Part shown: positions 48,088-59,368 of the stretch, piece after piece
Layout of the letters: every line of letters starts with the position of its first letter
How positions within the stretch are numbered: position 1 is the first letter of the stretch
Assembly (NCBI GenBank): GCA_022575985.1
Contig: JAKSXM010000272.1
Coordinates: 23,866,501 to 23,930,500, forward strand
DNA length: 64,000 nt
Reading direction: 5' to 3'
Source of the DNA: Anagrus nilaparvatae
Lineage: Eukaryota; Arthropoda; Insecta; Hymenoptera; Mymaridae
Position numbers and translations under genes: made by a program
Notes under the pieces: model-generated
Seen by the model: the letters and a program-made list of their open reading frames with translations, nothing else
Database searches by the model: none
What the model was told of the DNA's origin: nothing

Positions 48088-49703
48088 TTAAAAATTTTTA
48101 TGTAGTTCTTCAAAAAGAGTATTTGTGGCATTCGCAACTTCTTTCTTGATTTCTTCCTTCACTTCAGCCAGGATATTATCAGTCAACGTTTCATAAATAA
48201 AATCATCAGGATAAAACTTTTCTTCTTTCACAAAAACACCACCTGTTTCAAATTAAAAATCAGATTTTTTATTAGTTCCCCATGCTTAAGAAAATGTTTT
48301 TCATACTTACTTGGTAATGAATTGTCACTTGATGCTAAATTTTTATTTGCATCGTGTTCTGCCTCAAGTGGGTATTTATCAAAAACTGCAACATCAGATG
48401 ATTTTTTTCCACATCTAGTAACATAATAATTAATATACTTTTCATTCGACTTTTGCTGAGTCATTTTCTTCTTTTTACTTATTTGCTTTATTTTCAAATG
48501 ACTTTTAAGGTGAGAAATTATTGAAATTTTATGCATAAAAGACTTTTCACAGTGTTCACAACGATAAATTTTATTTAAATCCATACCATTATTGTTTTTT
48601 CTCTTTAAATTTTTATTTGAACTATGAGATTTTTCATGATTGCGTAGACTACTTACATATTTAAAATTTTTATTACCGAAATTGCATTTGAATGGTTCAT
48701 TATGGTAAACTCGAAGATGACGTTTTACTTCAAATTTCGAAATAAATGTCCTGTTGCAAAGGTCGCATTCGAATGTCTTGATGCCAGAGTGAGTATTTTC
48801 ATGAGCTTGAAGATTCCTTAAGTGTTTAAAAGTCTTGTCACATGCGTCACATTTGTAAGGTCTATCGCCAGTATGAACTCGAAGATGTTTTATTAAATCA
48901 CCTTTCCGAATAAATTTCTTGCTGCAAAGATCGCACTCGAAATTCTTGATGCCAGAGTGAGTTTTTTTATGAAGATTAAGATTTCCAAACTGCGTGAAAG
49001 TCTTGTCACATGCATCACATTTGTAAAGTCTCTCGCCAAAGTGAATTCGAATATGCTTTGTTAGATCAGCTTTTCTAATAAATCTCTTGCTGCAAAGATC
49101 GCACTCGAATTTCTTGATGCCAGAGTGAGTTTTTCCATGACGTCGAAGATGACTTGAATTTTTGTAAGTCTTGTCACATGAATCACATTTGTAAGGTCTC
49201 TCGCCAGTATGAACTCGAAGATGTGTTTTCAGTTCAGCTTTTGTAATAAATCTCTTGTTGCAAAGATTGCACTCGAATTTCTTGATGCCAGAGTGAATTT
49301 TTTTATGAATTTGAAGACTGCCTAACTGAGTGAAAGTCTTATCACATGCATTACATTTGTAAGGTCTATCGCCAGTGTGAACTCGGAGATGGATTGTTAA
49401 ATCACTTTTTTGAATAAATCTCTTGCTGCAAAGATAGCACTCGAATTTCTTGATACCAGAGTGAGTTTTTTCATGATATTGTAGATGAGTTAATTGAATA
49501 AAAGTCTTGTCACATGCATTACATTTGTAAGGTCTTTCGCCAGTGTGAACTCGAAGATGTATTTTTAGATGAGCTTTTGTGATAAATCCTTTTTTGCATT
49601 GTTTGCATTCAAATTCTTTAATGCCAGTGTGAACTTTTGTATGATAATGAAGAGATTGTATGGATTTGGAGGTCTTCGAGCAATAATCATACTTGTATTC
49701 CAT
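48088..49703 (-). CDS. ZF9: 14-finger C2H2 zinc-finger protein
   Basis: Coding exons are 49703-48311 and 48242-48088 (68-nt intron, GTAAGT...AAACAG), about 515 residues. Finger 1 has Tyr for its first Cys (YKYDYC) and finger 13 has Gly for its second Cys (CNFGN), so both are probably non-functional; twelve fingers keep full ligands. After the isolated last finger come [15 protein letters not shown] and the tail [15 protein letters not shown]... [18 protein letters not shown], ending ELHKNF. From finger 12 to the stop it is almost identical to ZF11, while its head and upstream flank match ZF6. Leader exon 50453-50486. Confidence 0.9.
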
Positions 49704-50452
49704 ACTTTGAATGGTTGTTAAGATTAACTTAAAAAAAACCTGTGGAAATAAAATAGGTTTAAGTGTAAAATTTCATGTATCTGTTATTATTTTATTTTCT
49801 TATACACATAAAAATATTACCCAAAATTAGCAATTTAAAAAAAAAAAAGAATTCACTTTTTATGTTTAATACGATTAATTCAAGTAAAATTCATATTGTA
49901 TTGATGAGACTTGATAGTTAGATTCTTAAACAAATATATTATCAATTAATTATTTTACTGTTGGCTCGAATTGATGAAAGATTATTATTATTATTGTTGC
50001 AATAAATTATTTAATAAAGTTTAATGAAATTCTCATAAATTTTATTGGCTGATTGATTGATTAAGAAAGTTTCTTTATAGTTAAACTTACAAAAGATTGA
50101 AGTACAACTATATGAACTTGATATATTATCTAAAAATTTGTTAATTAAAATTTTAAAATTTACTCAATTTCCCAAAGCTAAATTACTTTCTACAGTGTAT
50201 AATGTTGACATGAAAATCTTATTTTTGTACTGGCAATTGAATTTTTATTAAATAATCAATAAGCGGTTATGTAAATACTTTTAGTTTTTCTTTAAATATT
50301 TCTATCTGCATTTTGCTTTGAAAATATTTAGTGCTCGTTTTTAAAATAAATAATTTCTAATTTATATTCAAAGTTTATTTTATAAAAGATAAAATTAAAT
50401 TTATCGTTGAAATAATTGGGCGCTTCTAACGAAATTTAAAAGAATTACTTAC

Positions 50453-50552
50453 AGCTAGTTTCCTACCAAGTGACCAGCAGCGTACTAAACTTTGAATTTT
50501 GTAACAGTTTTGTACAAAATGTTTGAATTTATAAATTTAAACAATCCCCACT
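50453..50552 (-). promoter_or_regulatory. ZF9 promoter block and short leader exon
   Basis: Box GTGGGGATTGTTTAAATT at about 50534-50551, AGTACGCTGCTGGTCA from 50486, leader exon 50486-50453 ending GCT|GTAAGT. Acceptor TTTCCACAG at 49740-49741. Compared with ZF6 an extra few bases lie just upstream of the start-like motif. Confidence 0.6.
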
Positions 50553-50710
50553 TCTAAAATTAATGCTCAATATTATGAATCAAAACTCGTTTGCTGATTT
50601 CATTTGACGTTGCTCTTTACTATGATTAAAATTTTATTTGTTTTCTTCATTCAGCCATCTATAAAATTAGTTAGTCTTTTTCACTTTTATTTATATTAAT
50701 TATTATTTTG

Positions 50711-51512
50711 CCCGTATAAAAGCCGCAAGTGTGGGCAGATCCGGGCCGGTCTGGAAGCCGTACCACCCAGGTCTGGCCAGATCTGGAAAATTACATGAGC
50801 GCTATACGAGCGATTCTCAAACCGCAGATGTGGCCCGGAGTTTCTTCCATACCAGTGCCATAAACGATGTTATAATCCGTGTAAACAAAAACTTAAATAA
50901 TGATTTAATCAGTATTTAATTGATTTTAGTAAGAAAAATTATAGCATGCTTATATTTCAATAATAATTGAAGATTATTACTTATTAAAATAAGTATATAT
51001 TAGGTGTATTGGTTTTTATGTTTAATGTCGGTTTAATGCTTTACTTAACCTAAAAAGGTTTGATTTATTGTGTTAAATATGGTTTAATTTAAAGTGTTAA
51101 TTTTATTAATTAAAATATTAAGTACTTGAACTAAATTAAGAGCAATATTGTGAATTTACCTTACATGCTATTGTATTCCACAAAGCGTTCTTTATTTATA
51201 TTTTTTAATAAGTGATAAATACGATATGAATAACTAAGTTTTCTTTTATTATTTTTTAATAATTTTAATGAATTAAAATTTAAAGGATATAACTTAAAAT
51301 AAAAAATAAAAGTTTAATGTTTGAATTTTACTGATCATATGTGCGATGATTTATTAATATAACGTTTTAACTTCTATTAAAATACGGCGAGTTGTTAAAT
51401 ACGAGTCTGGACCAAGTTCGCGCAACGACAATTTCCGTAGTACGGCCAGATCTGGAATCCAGACCTGGACCAGAGTTTCAGGATCGGGTTCCATACTTGC
51501 GTTTTATACGGG
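50711..51512. mobile_element. 802-bp DNA element with CCCGTATAAAA ends
   Basis: Perfect 11-bp inverted ends CCCGTATAAAA, followed by CGCAAGT and several CCAGATCTGG/TCTGGCCAGA motifs in both arms. It is less AT-rich at its ends than its surroundings. The paralogous ZF6 flank (about 30.0 kb) lacks it. The family and target duplication are not determined. Confidence 0.75.
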
Positions 51513-51809
51513 TGTCTTCTAAAATATTTTTTTATATTTTTCACTAATTTTGCTCTGGGTTCATTTATTATTATCATTTTATTTTATTTATTTTTCCTAT
51601 AATTTGTAATTTTAAAAAATATAATCTATTACTTAAAAATTATGGTACATTATGCAGTTAGGGAGGGAAGTTGAAAGTTCGTTTTTTTTTCTTTGCAACG
51701 TAACCCACTTTTGCAAATAATAATTTTGAAATAAATAATAAATGTGTTATAAGACATTTTTTAAAATCTCTTAATTTTTAAAGCTAGAAATAAATGTAAC
51801 TAAATATAA

Positions 51810-52158
51810 AAGGTTTGTAACCGAAATTTACAATTAAAACCCAGAAAATTTCTTAATTTTAAATAAATGATCACTTAGGAGCTAACAATGTACATGGGTG
51901 CTTATTTTTATTAGTGCTTGAAGGAAAAAATACTTTGTAAGAATTCCAAGTTTCTCTGCTTAAAATTTCTTGTGTTCTGAGAAATTAGCTTAAAATCGAA
52001 AAGAATATAAAATATGACAGCGTTTTCTGTAAAATTGCCTAAAAACCCTATTTTATAACATTGTCGTAACATTGAGCCCTACGTTTTTAGTCCCAGAAGG
52101 CGCGTTGGAATAAACGGATACTATCTTGAGTGTTCATTGTGAACAAAATCAGTTTTCC
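51810..52158. repeat. Flank repeat A, copy 3
   Basis: Third copy, again uninterrupted through CCACATTATTTGAAC. A tandem duplication of about 50 bp (TTGAATTTTATCATTATTTTAT) follows at about 52194-52270. Confidence 0.8.
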
Positions 52159-52285
52159 ACATTATTTGAACTTATTTCGGATTATAACCATAAATTGAAT
52201 TTTATCATTATTTTATAATCACAATATTAAGGAATTGAATTTTATCATTATTTTATAATCACAATATTAAGGAAAAGTAAACCTT

Positions 52286-52432
52286 TTAATTATTGGCTTG
52301 ATCTTGATACTCTGTCCAAATAAATCTCATTTTACAATCTTCGCAATCAAATTTCTTCATGTCACAGTGAGATTTTTCGTATCGTTGGTGATGACGTAAC
52401 TTTTTAAAAGTCTTGTCACATGGAGCAAACAT
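52286..52432 (-). pseudogene. Zinc-finger relic, copy 3
   Basis: A 48-codon open frame MFAPCDKTFKKLRHHQRYE..., running on to EYQDQANN before its stop. Same relic as at 35806 and 42413, in the flank between ZF9 and ZF10. Because it is open in this copy a small peptide is formally possible, but one-and-a-half damaged fingers make a relic far more likely. Confidence 0.68.
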
Positions 52433-52499
52433 ATTTGATTGATTATGAAATATTTAATTATAAGGTATAGTCTACAAATTAATTTCGACCTCTAGGAAT

Positions 52500-53777
52500 G
52501 ATATGTTTTTATGATTTTATGTAAGCTTAATCCAGTAAGCTTACTCCAGTAAGCTTAATTCATTAAGCTTAACCAAAATTAAGCTTAATCCTTTTACGTG
52601 GGTAGGCAAAATTATAATTGTTAAAACCGCTTGCAGTTTTGAAGAAAATAACAGCTTAAATATTGCAGGACAATAAAGATAATTGAAAGTTTATTATTAA
52701 TCTTAAATGCCTTTTAATTTTTTACCAGTTTTATACACTTTTTATTATAACTAAAATTATGTGTGCAATCCCCCTGCACCTTGAAACGCGCAAACATCAG
52801 TTCATATTTCATATTTTAGTAAAACTCTGACTGACGGAGTAGAGAAATATAGGTTCAAAATATTTTTTTCTGGTCTGCGGCTAGAAAGTATGTATTTCCC
52901 TGACACCACACGTCCGAAAAAGACGTATTTTCTCACCACAGACACAGAAAAATGTTATCCTTATTCATAAATAAAAAATGCCCCAAATCGCAGTTTACCA
53001 TCCTTGATTTGAGCCATTCTTTACTTTTCTGGACTCGAGCCGTAAATATTCTATTTTATAAATTTTAATAGAAAATTTGTTCCTTTCCCAATCTAAAGCT
53101 AACTAATAGAATCACTTTGAAAACTTTTTAGAATCAAAAATTTTTTTTATTGCCATTTTTGGATTAATTTCAATTTTTTAATGTTGAACTTTTTTGAACA
53201 AAAGAAGCTAAACTTTATATTATCAGAATCATTTACAATGAAACAATAGTTCGACAAAAGTATATTCTTTTTTTGAAAATTATAGGGTAGATTGGAAATA
53301 ACAGAATAAAATAAAAAATTTTATATATTTTTTATTAAAACATCAGAACTTGGACTTATTCTCCATTCTTTAAAATAAATCACGAATTAAAATATTTTGT
53401 GCCGCCAAAAAATGTTTACATTTCGTCAATAAATTTTCCCTCTATCAAAACATCACTTTTTAAGTATTTTAAAATTCGCCCAATTTCTAACATAAACAAA
53501 ATTTCGATTAACGATTTGAAGCAAAAACTTATAATAGAGCCATGAATAATTTGCAGTTACAAATGTTAATTAAATTTTAAAAATATAAATATTTTACAAA
53601 CGAACAAAATTTTTTGTCATATTGAAATGATCAAATTTCTAAAAAAATGTACTTATTTAATGAAAGATCAATTCAGATAATTAATTTTAAAATTATGTAC
53701 TCTTGATAAATATAAACTCATGATTGTCAAATTGACAACTGTCACTTTTAATTTGTTTATTGTAATTCAAAAAAATA
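52500..53777. other. ZF10 3' flank
   Basis: Contains short repeats of TAAGCTTAATCCAGTAAGCT (52527-52590), a single-arm remnant of the 42980 element (52960-53040), and the shared ZF7/ZF8/ZF10 3' flank. No gene. Confidence 0.55.
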
Positions 53778-55409
53778 TTAATAAAAGTCTTCAAATAGAG
53801 AATTCACCATATTTGCAACTTCTTTCTTAATTTCGTCCTTCACATCAGCCAGTACGTCGTCTGTTAAAATTTCATAGATGTTTTGGGAATCTTCTGGACT
53901 ATACTTTTCTTCCTTTACTTCTACCATAGCTCCATCCAAACCTGAATAAACAAAAAGTGATATTTTATAATTACAAAAATTGAAAATATTCAGATAAATA
54001 AAATTACACACACCTGCTCTTGAGTTATCTTCTGTTGTTACTTTTTTGTGATTCGCAATAGTTTGAGATTCATTACAAAAAGCAGATTCGTCAATTAAAT
54101 TAGGATCACCTGGTTTTTTCGCATTTCTAGTAAAATACTGGTGAATCTTTTGTTTTCTTTGTAAATTTATATTTTCCTTTACCGTCAGATTTTTTTTTAC
54201 TAAATGATTTTTCAGATGAGAAATTATTGACTTCTTTTGCATGAAAGACTTTTTACAGTGATCGCAATCATAAACTTTCTTTAAACCTTTTTCTTTATTG
54301 TTATTCATCTCCAGTGATTCACTTGTAGCATGAGATTTTTTATGACTACTTAAACTACTTGCACGTTTAAAAATTATATCGCACAAATTACATTTAAAAA
54401 GTTTTTCCTCAGTGTGAACTGGAAGGTGTTGTTTTAATTCAAATTTATTAATAAATCTCATTTTACAATATTTGCACTTAAATTTCTTGATGCCTGAGTG
54501 AGTTTTTTCATGACGACGAAGACTGCTTGATTGTGCAAAAGTCTTGTTACATGAATTACACTTGTAAGGTTTATCGCCAGTGTGAACTCGAAGATGACTT
54601 TTCAGCTCAGCTTTTGTAATGAATCTCTTGTTACAAAGATCGCACTCGAATTTTTTGATGCTAGAGTGAGTATTTTCATGACGTCGAAGATTCCTTAAGT
54701 GTTTAAAGGTCTTGTCACATGCATCACACTTGTAAGGTCTATCACCAGTGTGAACTCGAAGATGTTTTATCAGTACATCCTTTCTAATAAATTTCTTGCT
54801 GCAAAGATCGCACTCGAAATTTTTGAAGCCAGAGTGAATTTTTTCATGAGTACGAAGATTACTTATTTGTTTAAAGTCTTGCCACATGCATCACATTTGT
54901 AAGGTCTATCGCCAGTGTGAACTCGTAGATGGTTTGTTAATTCAAATTTTGTAATAAATCTCTTGCTGCAAAAATTGCACTCAAATTTCTTGATGCCAGA
55001 GTGAATTTTTTCATGAGCTTGAAGATGACTTGAATTTTTAAAAGTCTTGCCACATGCATCACATTTGTAAGGTCTCTCGCCCGTGTGGACTCGTAGGCCG
55101 CCATTCAATGGTCATAACTGTCGTTGTCCATCCGGATCATTTCTCAGAATCTTGAAATCTAGATTTTTCGAAAACAGACCCATAAATGAATTTGGTAGAA
55201 AAATTCATTTCCGAATTCGTAAAATCAGAATGCATGTTTGTTAAATAAGCTTTTGTAATAAATCCTTTGGTGCAAAAATCACACTCAAATTTCATAATGT
55301 CCAAGTGAATTTTTTGATAATAATGAAGGAATTGTATGGATTTATAGATTTTTAAGCAATGGCCACACTTGTATTCCTTTTTTAAATGACTGTTAGATTT
55401 ATTTGACAA
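53778..55409 (-). pseudogene. ZF10: broken 12-finger C2H2 gene
   Basis: The start (MSNKSNSHLKKEYKC, 55409), both splice sites (donor 54013, acceptor 53942) and the last exon (53941-53778) are recognisable, but exon 2 carries two lesions. About 140 bp of unrelated sequence (about 55098-55235) sits inside finger 2 between LTN and LRVH. A single T is missing from the T-run of a KTF codon in finger 5 (at about 54873-54875), shifting the frame. Finger 1 also has Tyr for His. Downstream of the frameshift the reading frame is clean, and the 72-nt last intron is in frame without stops, giving one open frame of about 369 codons to the normal stop. Closest relative ZF8 (head) and ZF7/ZF8 (tail). A truncated protein from an internal start cannot be excluded. 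Confidence 0.85.
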
Positions 55410-55683
55410 AAAATCTGTAAAAATAAAAGATTTTAAATTAGTTTTTGTTTTATCGTAAAAATTTTATTAACAAAGATGTAGTTCCAATTTTTCAAGATAA
55501 ATAATTTCTATATAAATATTTAAAATTTTAAAATAGTTCAGTGTAATTTTTAGTTACTAAAATTAAATTTTTTATTTTTATTGCGATTGTTATATATTTT
55601 GAAATGGTAAACTAAATACTTTGAAATAATTTTTTTTTTCGATATAAAATTAAAAATTTCTGTTATAGATTTTATTTACTTAC

Positions 55684-55781
55684 AGTGAGTTTCCTTGTAA
55701 GCGACAAGCAAAGTACTAAACTTTCCAATAATAAAATAAAACAGGCTTGAATTCGTAAATATTGTATCGATTCCCCTACTA
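55684..55781 (-). promoter_or_regulatory. ZF10 promoter block and short leader exon
   Basis: Box AGGGGAATCGATACAATA at about 55761-55778, AGTACTTTGCTTGTCG from 55717, leader exon 55717-55684 ending CACT|GTAAGT. Intact although the coding exon is broken, so a non-coding or truncated transcript is possible. Confidence 0.58.
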
Positions 55782-57923
55782 AAATTTGTCTAATCTCTTG
55801 AATTATAAATCCTCTGTTTATTTCATTGAGAGGTTAGACTTTTATTTACTCACAAATAAAAGCAACGAATATTATTTAGCCAAACTAAATCTTACATTTT
55901 TTAAAACTTTTAATTTTATTACAAAATTTTTCTACTTAATTCACTTTTGAATCTTAATATCAAAATTTGAAAAATGCAATTTTTTAAGATGAGAAATAGA
56001 TCCAAATAATTTTGGACATCACGTCAATATATTAAGAATTATGAACTTAAACTTGTATTGACAAGTAAAATGGTCTAAAGGGAACCCTGTTTTTGAGGAG
56101 GTTTTCTGAAAAAATAAAAGTGCCCGGGTAACAATAGACTATTCCATTAAACAAGATACACTGTACTTCAGTAAAAACAAATTCGTGGTATTGTCGGCTC
56201 TCTTTAATATGACCACCCACGCAAATTTCTAGTTAAATTACTACTTTCAGGTAAGTTCCATACTTACGTTCAGCTGAAAAAAAGAACTATTCAGTTTTTG
56301 CAAATCTGCATTTTTTTTTTAATATAATTATTTTAAAAAAAAGGCATATCTACAAAATTGAGATAGTTCTTTTCGCAGTATTTTTTCGCATTAAGTTTCG
56401 GTAGTATACTTAAAATGGTTTTGTATTAAATAAATGCACTGTTAACCAGCTGCACTTGAAATTTCAAGCAGTTGAAGCACGACGCAGTGGTTCGTAAATA
56501 AATTCTTTCTTGCTGCTATCAAGAAAAATAAATATTTCATGCATAATTATTAATATTTTTTTTGCTGCATAAACTTTTGTTCGAAAATTCAAACAGATTA
56601 TTAAAGAAGACCATATAATTGTCTTAATTATGAAATGTTCGAAACAATGGAAAAGTTTACAGCAGTAAAAAATTCGCCGAACCCTCTTCTTTAGTCGGTG
56701 AATTTTTTTTACTTTCGACCTTTGCTCTGAAATAAATTATTTAGATGATAGCAAATCATATTTACATGTTTCAAATTACCAGAAAATATTTCAGGTATCA
56801 GACTTTGAACTGCCTAAAATTTGGATAATTTTATTTTTTTATATTTTAATTTTTAGCCCACCCTAAAGAGTGATTTTGGCAAACTTCAAACTAGTTTAAG
56901 AAAAATTTATGTCAGATTGAGTTAATATAAATATGTTGACTTTTTTATTCCGAATGATATTTGTGGCATTCTAAAAATTTTTTTACTGAATTCTAAAAAT
57001 TTCAATATTCATAAATCTTATCCATAGTAATTCTTGCTATTCGATATTTTCAGTACGAATCTGCTTCCAAAAACTGCCCGCAATTTAAAATTGTCTGTTA
57101 AAAGTGGAGCTAATGTAGAGCCTTACATTTTCGTCAAGAAATAAATTAATAATTAATATAAAATAATATAAATTTTTTAATTTTAATTTTTTCTTTAATC
57201 TACACTGAAAATCTTTTTGGCTTTCTATTTATTGTTTATATTTATTTTGATAATTTTTTTGAATTTTAGGTTATAAAAAAAGTAAAAATAAAAGCAAATG
57301 ATTATTTAAGGCAAATAGACATTTATTTTGGGCCACTGCTCCCCGAAATTCGGCTTCAAAATCAACAAATAGTCAGTCAAGTCACGATTTAATACAATCG
57401 GTCAGAAAGCCAAAAAGATTTTCAGTGTACATTTTTTATCATTAATTATTTAACATTTGTTTTTGTATTTAATTTTTTGATAAAAAAATTTTTTTTTGTT
57501 TCTAAAAAGAATTTGCAATAGAAGTTTATTTAGCTGCGAAACTATGTAGGAGGGGTTCAAAATAGCAAAATTTTTTTCTCTGAACTTTAAGTTATATTCC
57601 AATTTTTTATTGCTTTTTTGCAAATTTTCAATACACAATGAATTTTTACAATTTTTTAACAATAATTAATAAATTGTTCTAATAAAATTTTAATTACATT
57701 ATTGAAAATATAAATTATATTCAAACAATAATTTAATAATCTAAATAATTAAACAATATTGCATTAAAAAAAAAAAAAAATTAAATTTTTATTATTTATT
57801 CTCAAATGCTTTTTATTTTGCAATCAAAAATTTATTTATGCAAACGAGAATATCTGCAGTCAAAATGATTAAATTATTTTCATTTATTTAAAAATTGTCC
57901 TTTTAAATTACTTTTATAACTTT
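55782..57923. other. ZF10-ZF11 spacer
   Basis: Bases 55935-57510 are an insertion relative to the ZF8-ZF9 spacer; it holds the TA-flanked MITE and a small hairpin AAAAAATTCGCCGA...TCGGTGAATTTTTT (56667-56714). From 57510 the flank matches 47650-48087. Confidence 0.6.
57203..57427. mobile_element. TA-flanked MITE, 225 bp
   Basis: Inverted repeats CACTGAAAATCTTTTTGGC plus TTTCT are perfect at both ends, each bordered by TA (57201-57202, 57428-57429). TA targets and CACTG ends fit the Tc1/mariner group. It sits in a 1.6-kb segment (about 55935-57510) missing from the paralogous ZF8-ZF9 spacer. Confidence 0.75.
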
Positions 57924-59368
57924 TTAAAAATTTTTATGTAGTTCTTCAAAAAGAGTATTTGTGGCATTCGCAACTTCTTTCTTGATTTCTTCCTTCACTT
58001 CAGCCAGAATATTATCAGTCAACGTTTCATAAATAAAATCATCTGGATAAAACTTTTCTTCTTTCACAAAAACACCACCTATTTCAAATTAAAAATCAAA
58101 ATTTTTTAATTGTTCCCAATGCGAAAATGTTTTTCATACTTACTTGGCAATGAATTGTCATTTGGTGCTAAATTTTTATTTGCATCGTGCTCTGCCTTAA
58201 GTGGGTATTTATTAAAAACTGCAGCATCAGATGATTTTTTTCCACATCTAGTAACATAATAATTAATATACTTTTCATTCGATTTTTGCTGAGTCATTTT
58301 CTTCTTTTTACTTATTTGCTTTATTTTCAAATGACTTTTAAGGTGAGAAATTATTGAAATTTTATGCATAAAAGACTTTTCACAGTGTTCACAACGATAA
58401 ATTTTATTTAAATCTATACCATTATTGTTTTTTCTCTTTAAATTTTTATTTGAACTATGAGATTTTTCATGATTGCGTAGACTACTTACATATTTAAAAT
58501 TTTTATTACCGAAATTGCATTTGAAAGGTTCATTATGGTAAACTCGAAGATGACGTTTTACTTCAAATTTCGAAATAAATGTCTTGTCGCAAAGGTCGCA
58601 TTCGAATGTCTTGATGCCAGAGTGAGTTTTTTCATGAACTTGAAGCCTCCTTAAGTGTTTAAAACTCTTACCACATGAATTACACTTATAAGGTTTAACA
58701 CCAGTATGAACTCGAATGTGCCTTGTTAGATGATCTTTTCTAGTAAATCTCATACTGCAAAGGTCGCACTCGAATCTTTTGATGCCAGAGTGAGTCTTTT
58801 CATGACATCGAAGATTACTTAAACCTACAAAAGTCTTGTCACATGTGTTACACTTGTAAGGTCTGTCGCCAGCATGAACTCGTAGATGAGTTATTAATTG
58901 TATTTTTTGAATAAATTTCTTATTGCAAAGATCGCATTCGAAATTCTTGATTCCAGAGTGAGTTTTTTCATGATTCTTTAGATGAGCTAATTGAATAAAA
59001 TTCTTGTCACATAGTGTACATTTGTAAGGTCTATCACCAGTGTGAACTCGAAGATGTCGTATTAAGTGATTTTTCTGAATAAATCTCTTAATGCAATGGT
59101 CGCATTCGAATTTCTTTATGCCAGAGTGAGTATTTTCATGACGTCGAAGATCACTTGAATTTTTAAAAGTCTTGTCACATGCATCACATTTGTAAGGCCG
59201 GTCACCAGTATGAACTCGAAGATGACGTATTAATTGAGATTTTGAAATGAAACTTTTGTTGCAAAGATTGCACTTGAATGCCTTGATTCCAGAGTGAGTA
59301 TTTTTATGATATTGGAGAGATTGTATACATTTGTAGATTTTCGAGCAATATTCACATTTGTGTTCCAT
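57924..59368 (-). CDS. ZF11: 12-finger C2H2 zinc-finger protein
   Basis: Coding exons are 59368-58144 and 58078-57924 (65-nt intron, GTAAGT...AAATAG), about 459 residues. Starts [16 protein letters not shown]. Eleven of twelve fingers have full ligands; finger 11 has Gly for its second Cys (CNFGN), a defect shared with ZF9. Finger 6 has the linker HAGDRP instead of HTGDRP. From finger 10 on, including [15 protein letters not shown] and the last exon ([15 protein letters not shown]), the sequence is nearly the same as ZF9, which points to recent duplication or gene conversion. Intron 1 (59404-60495) is about 1.1 kb and contains a foldback repeat. Leader exon 60496-60523. Confidence 0.9.
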
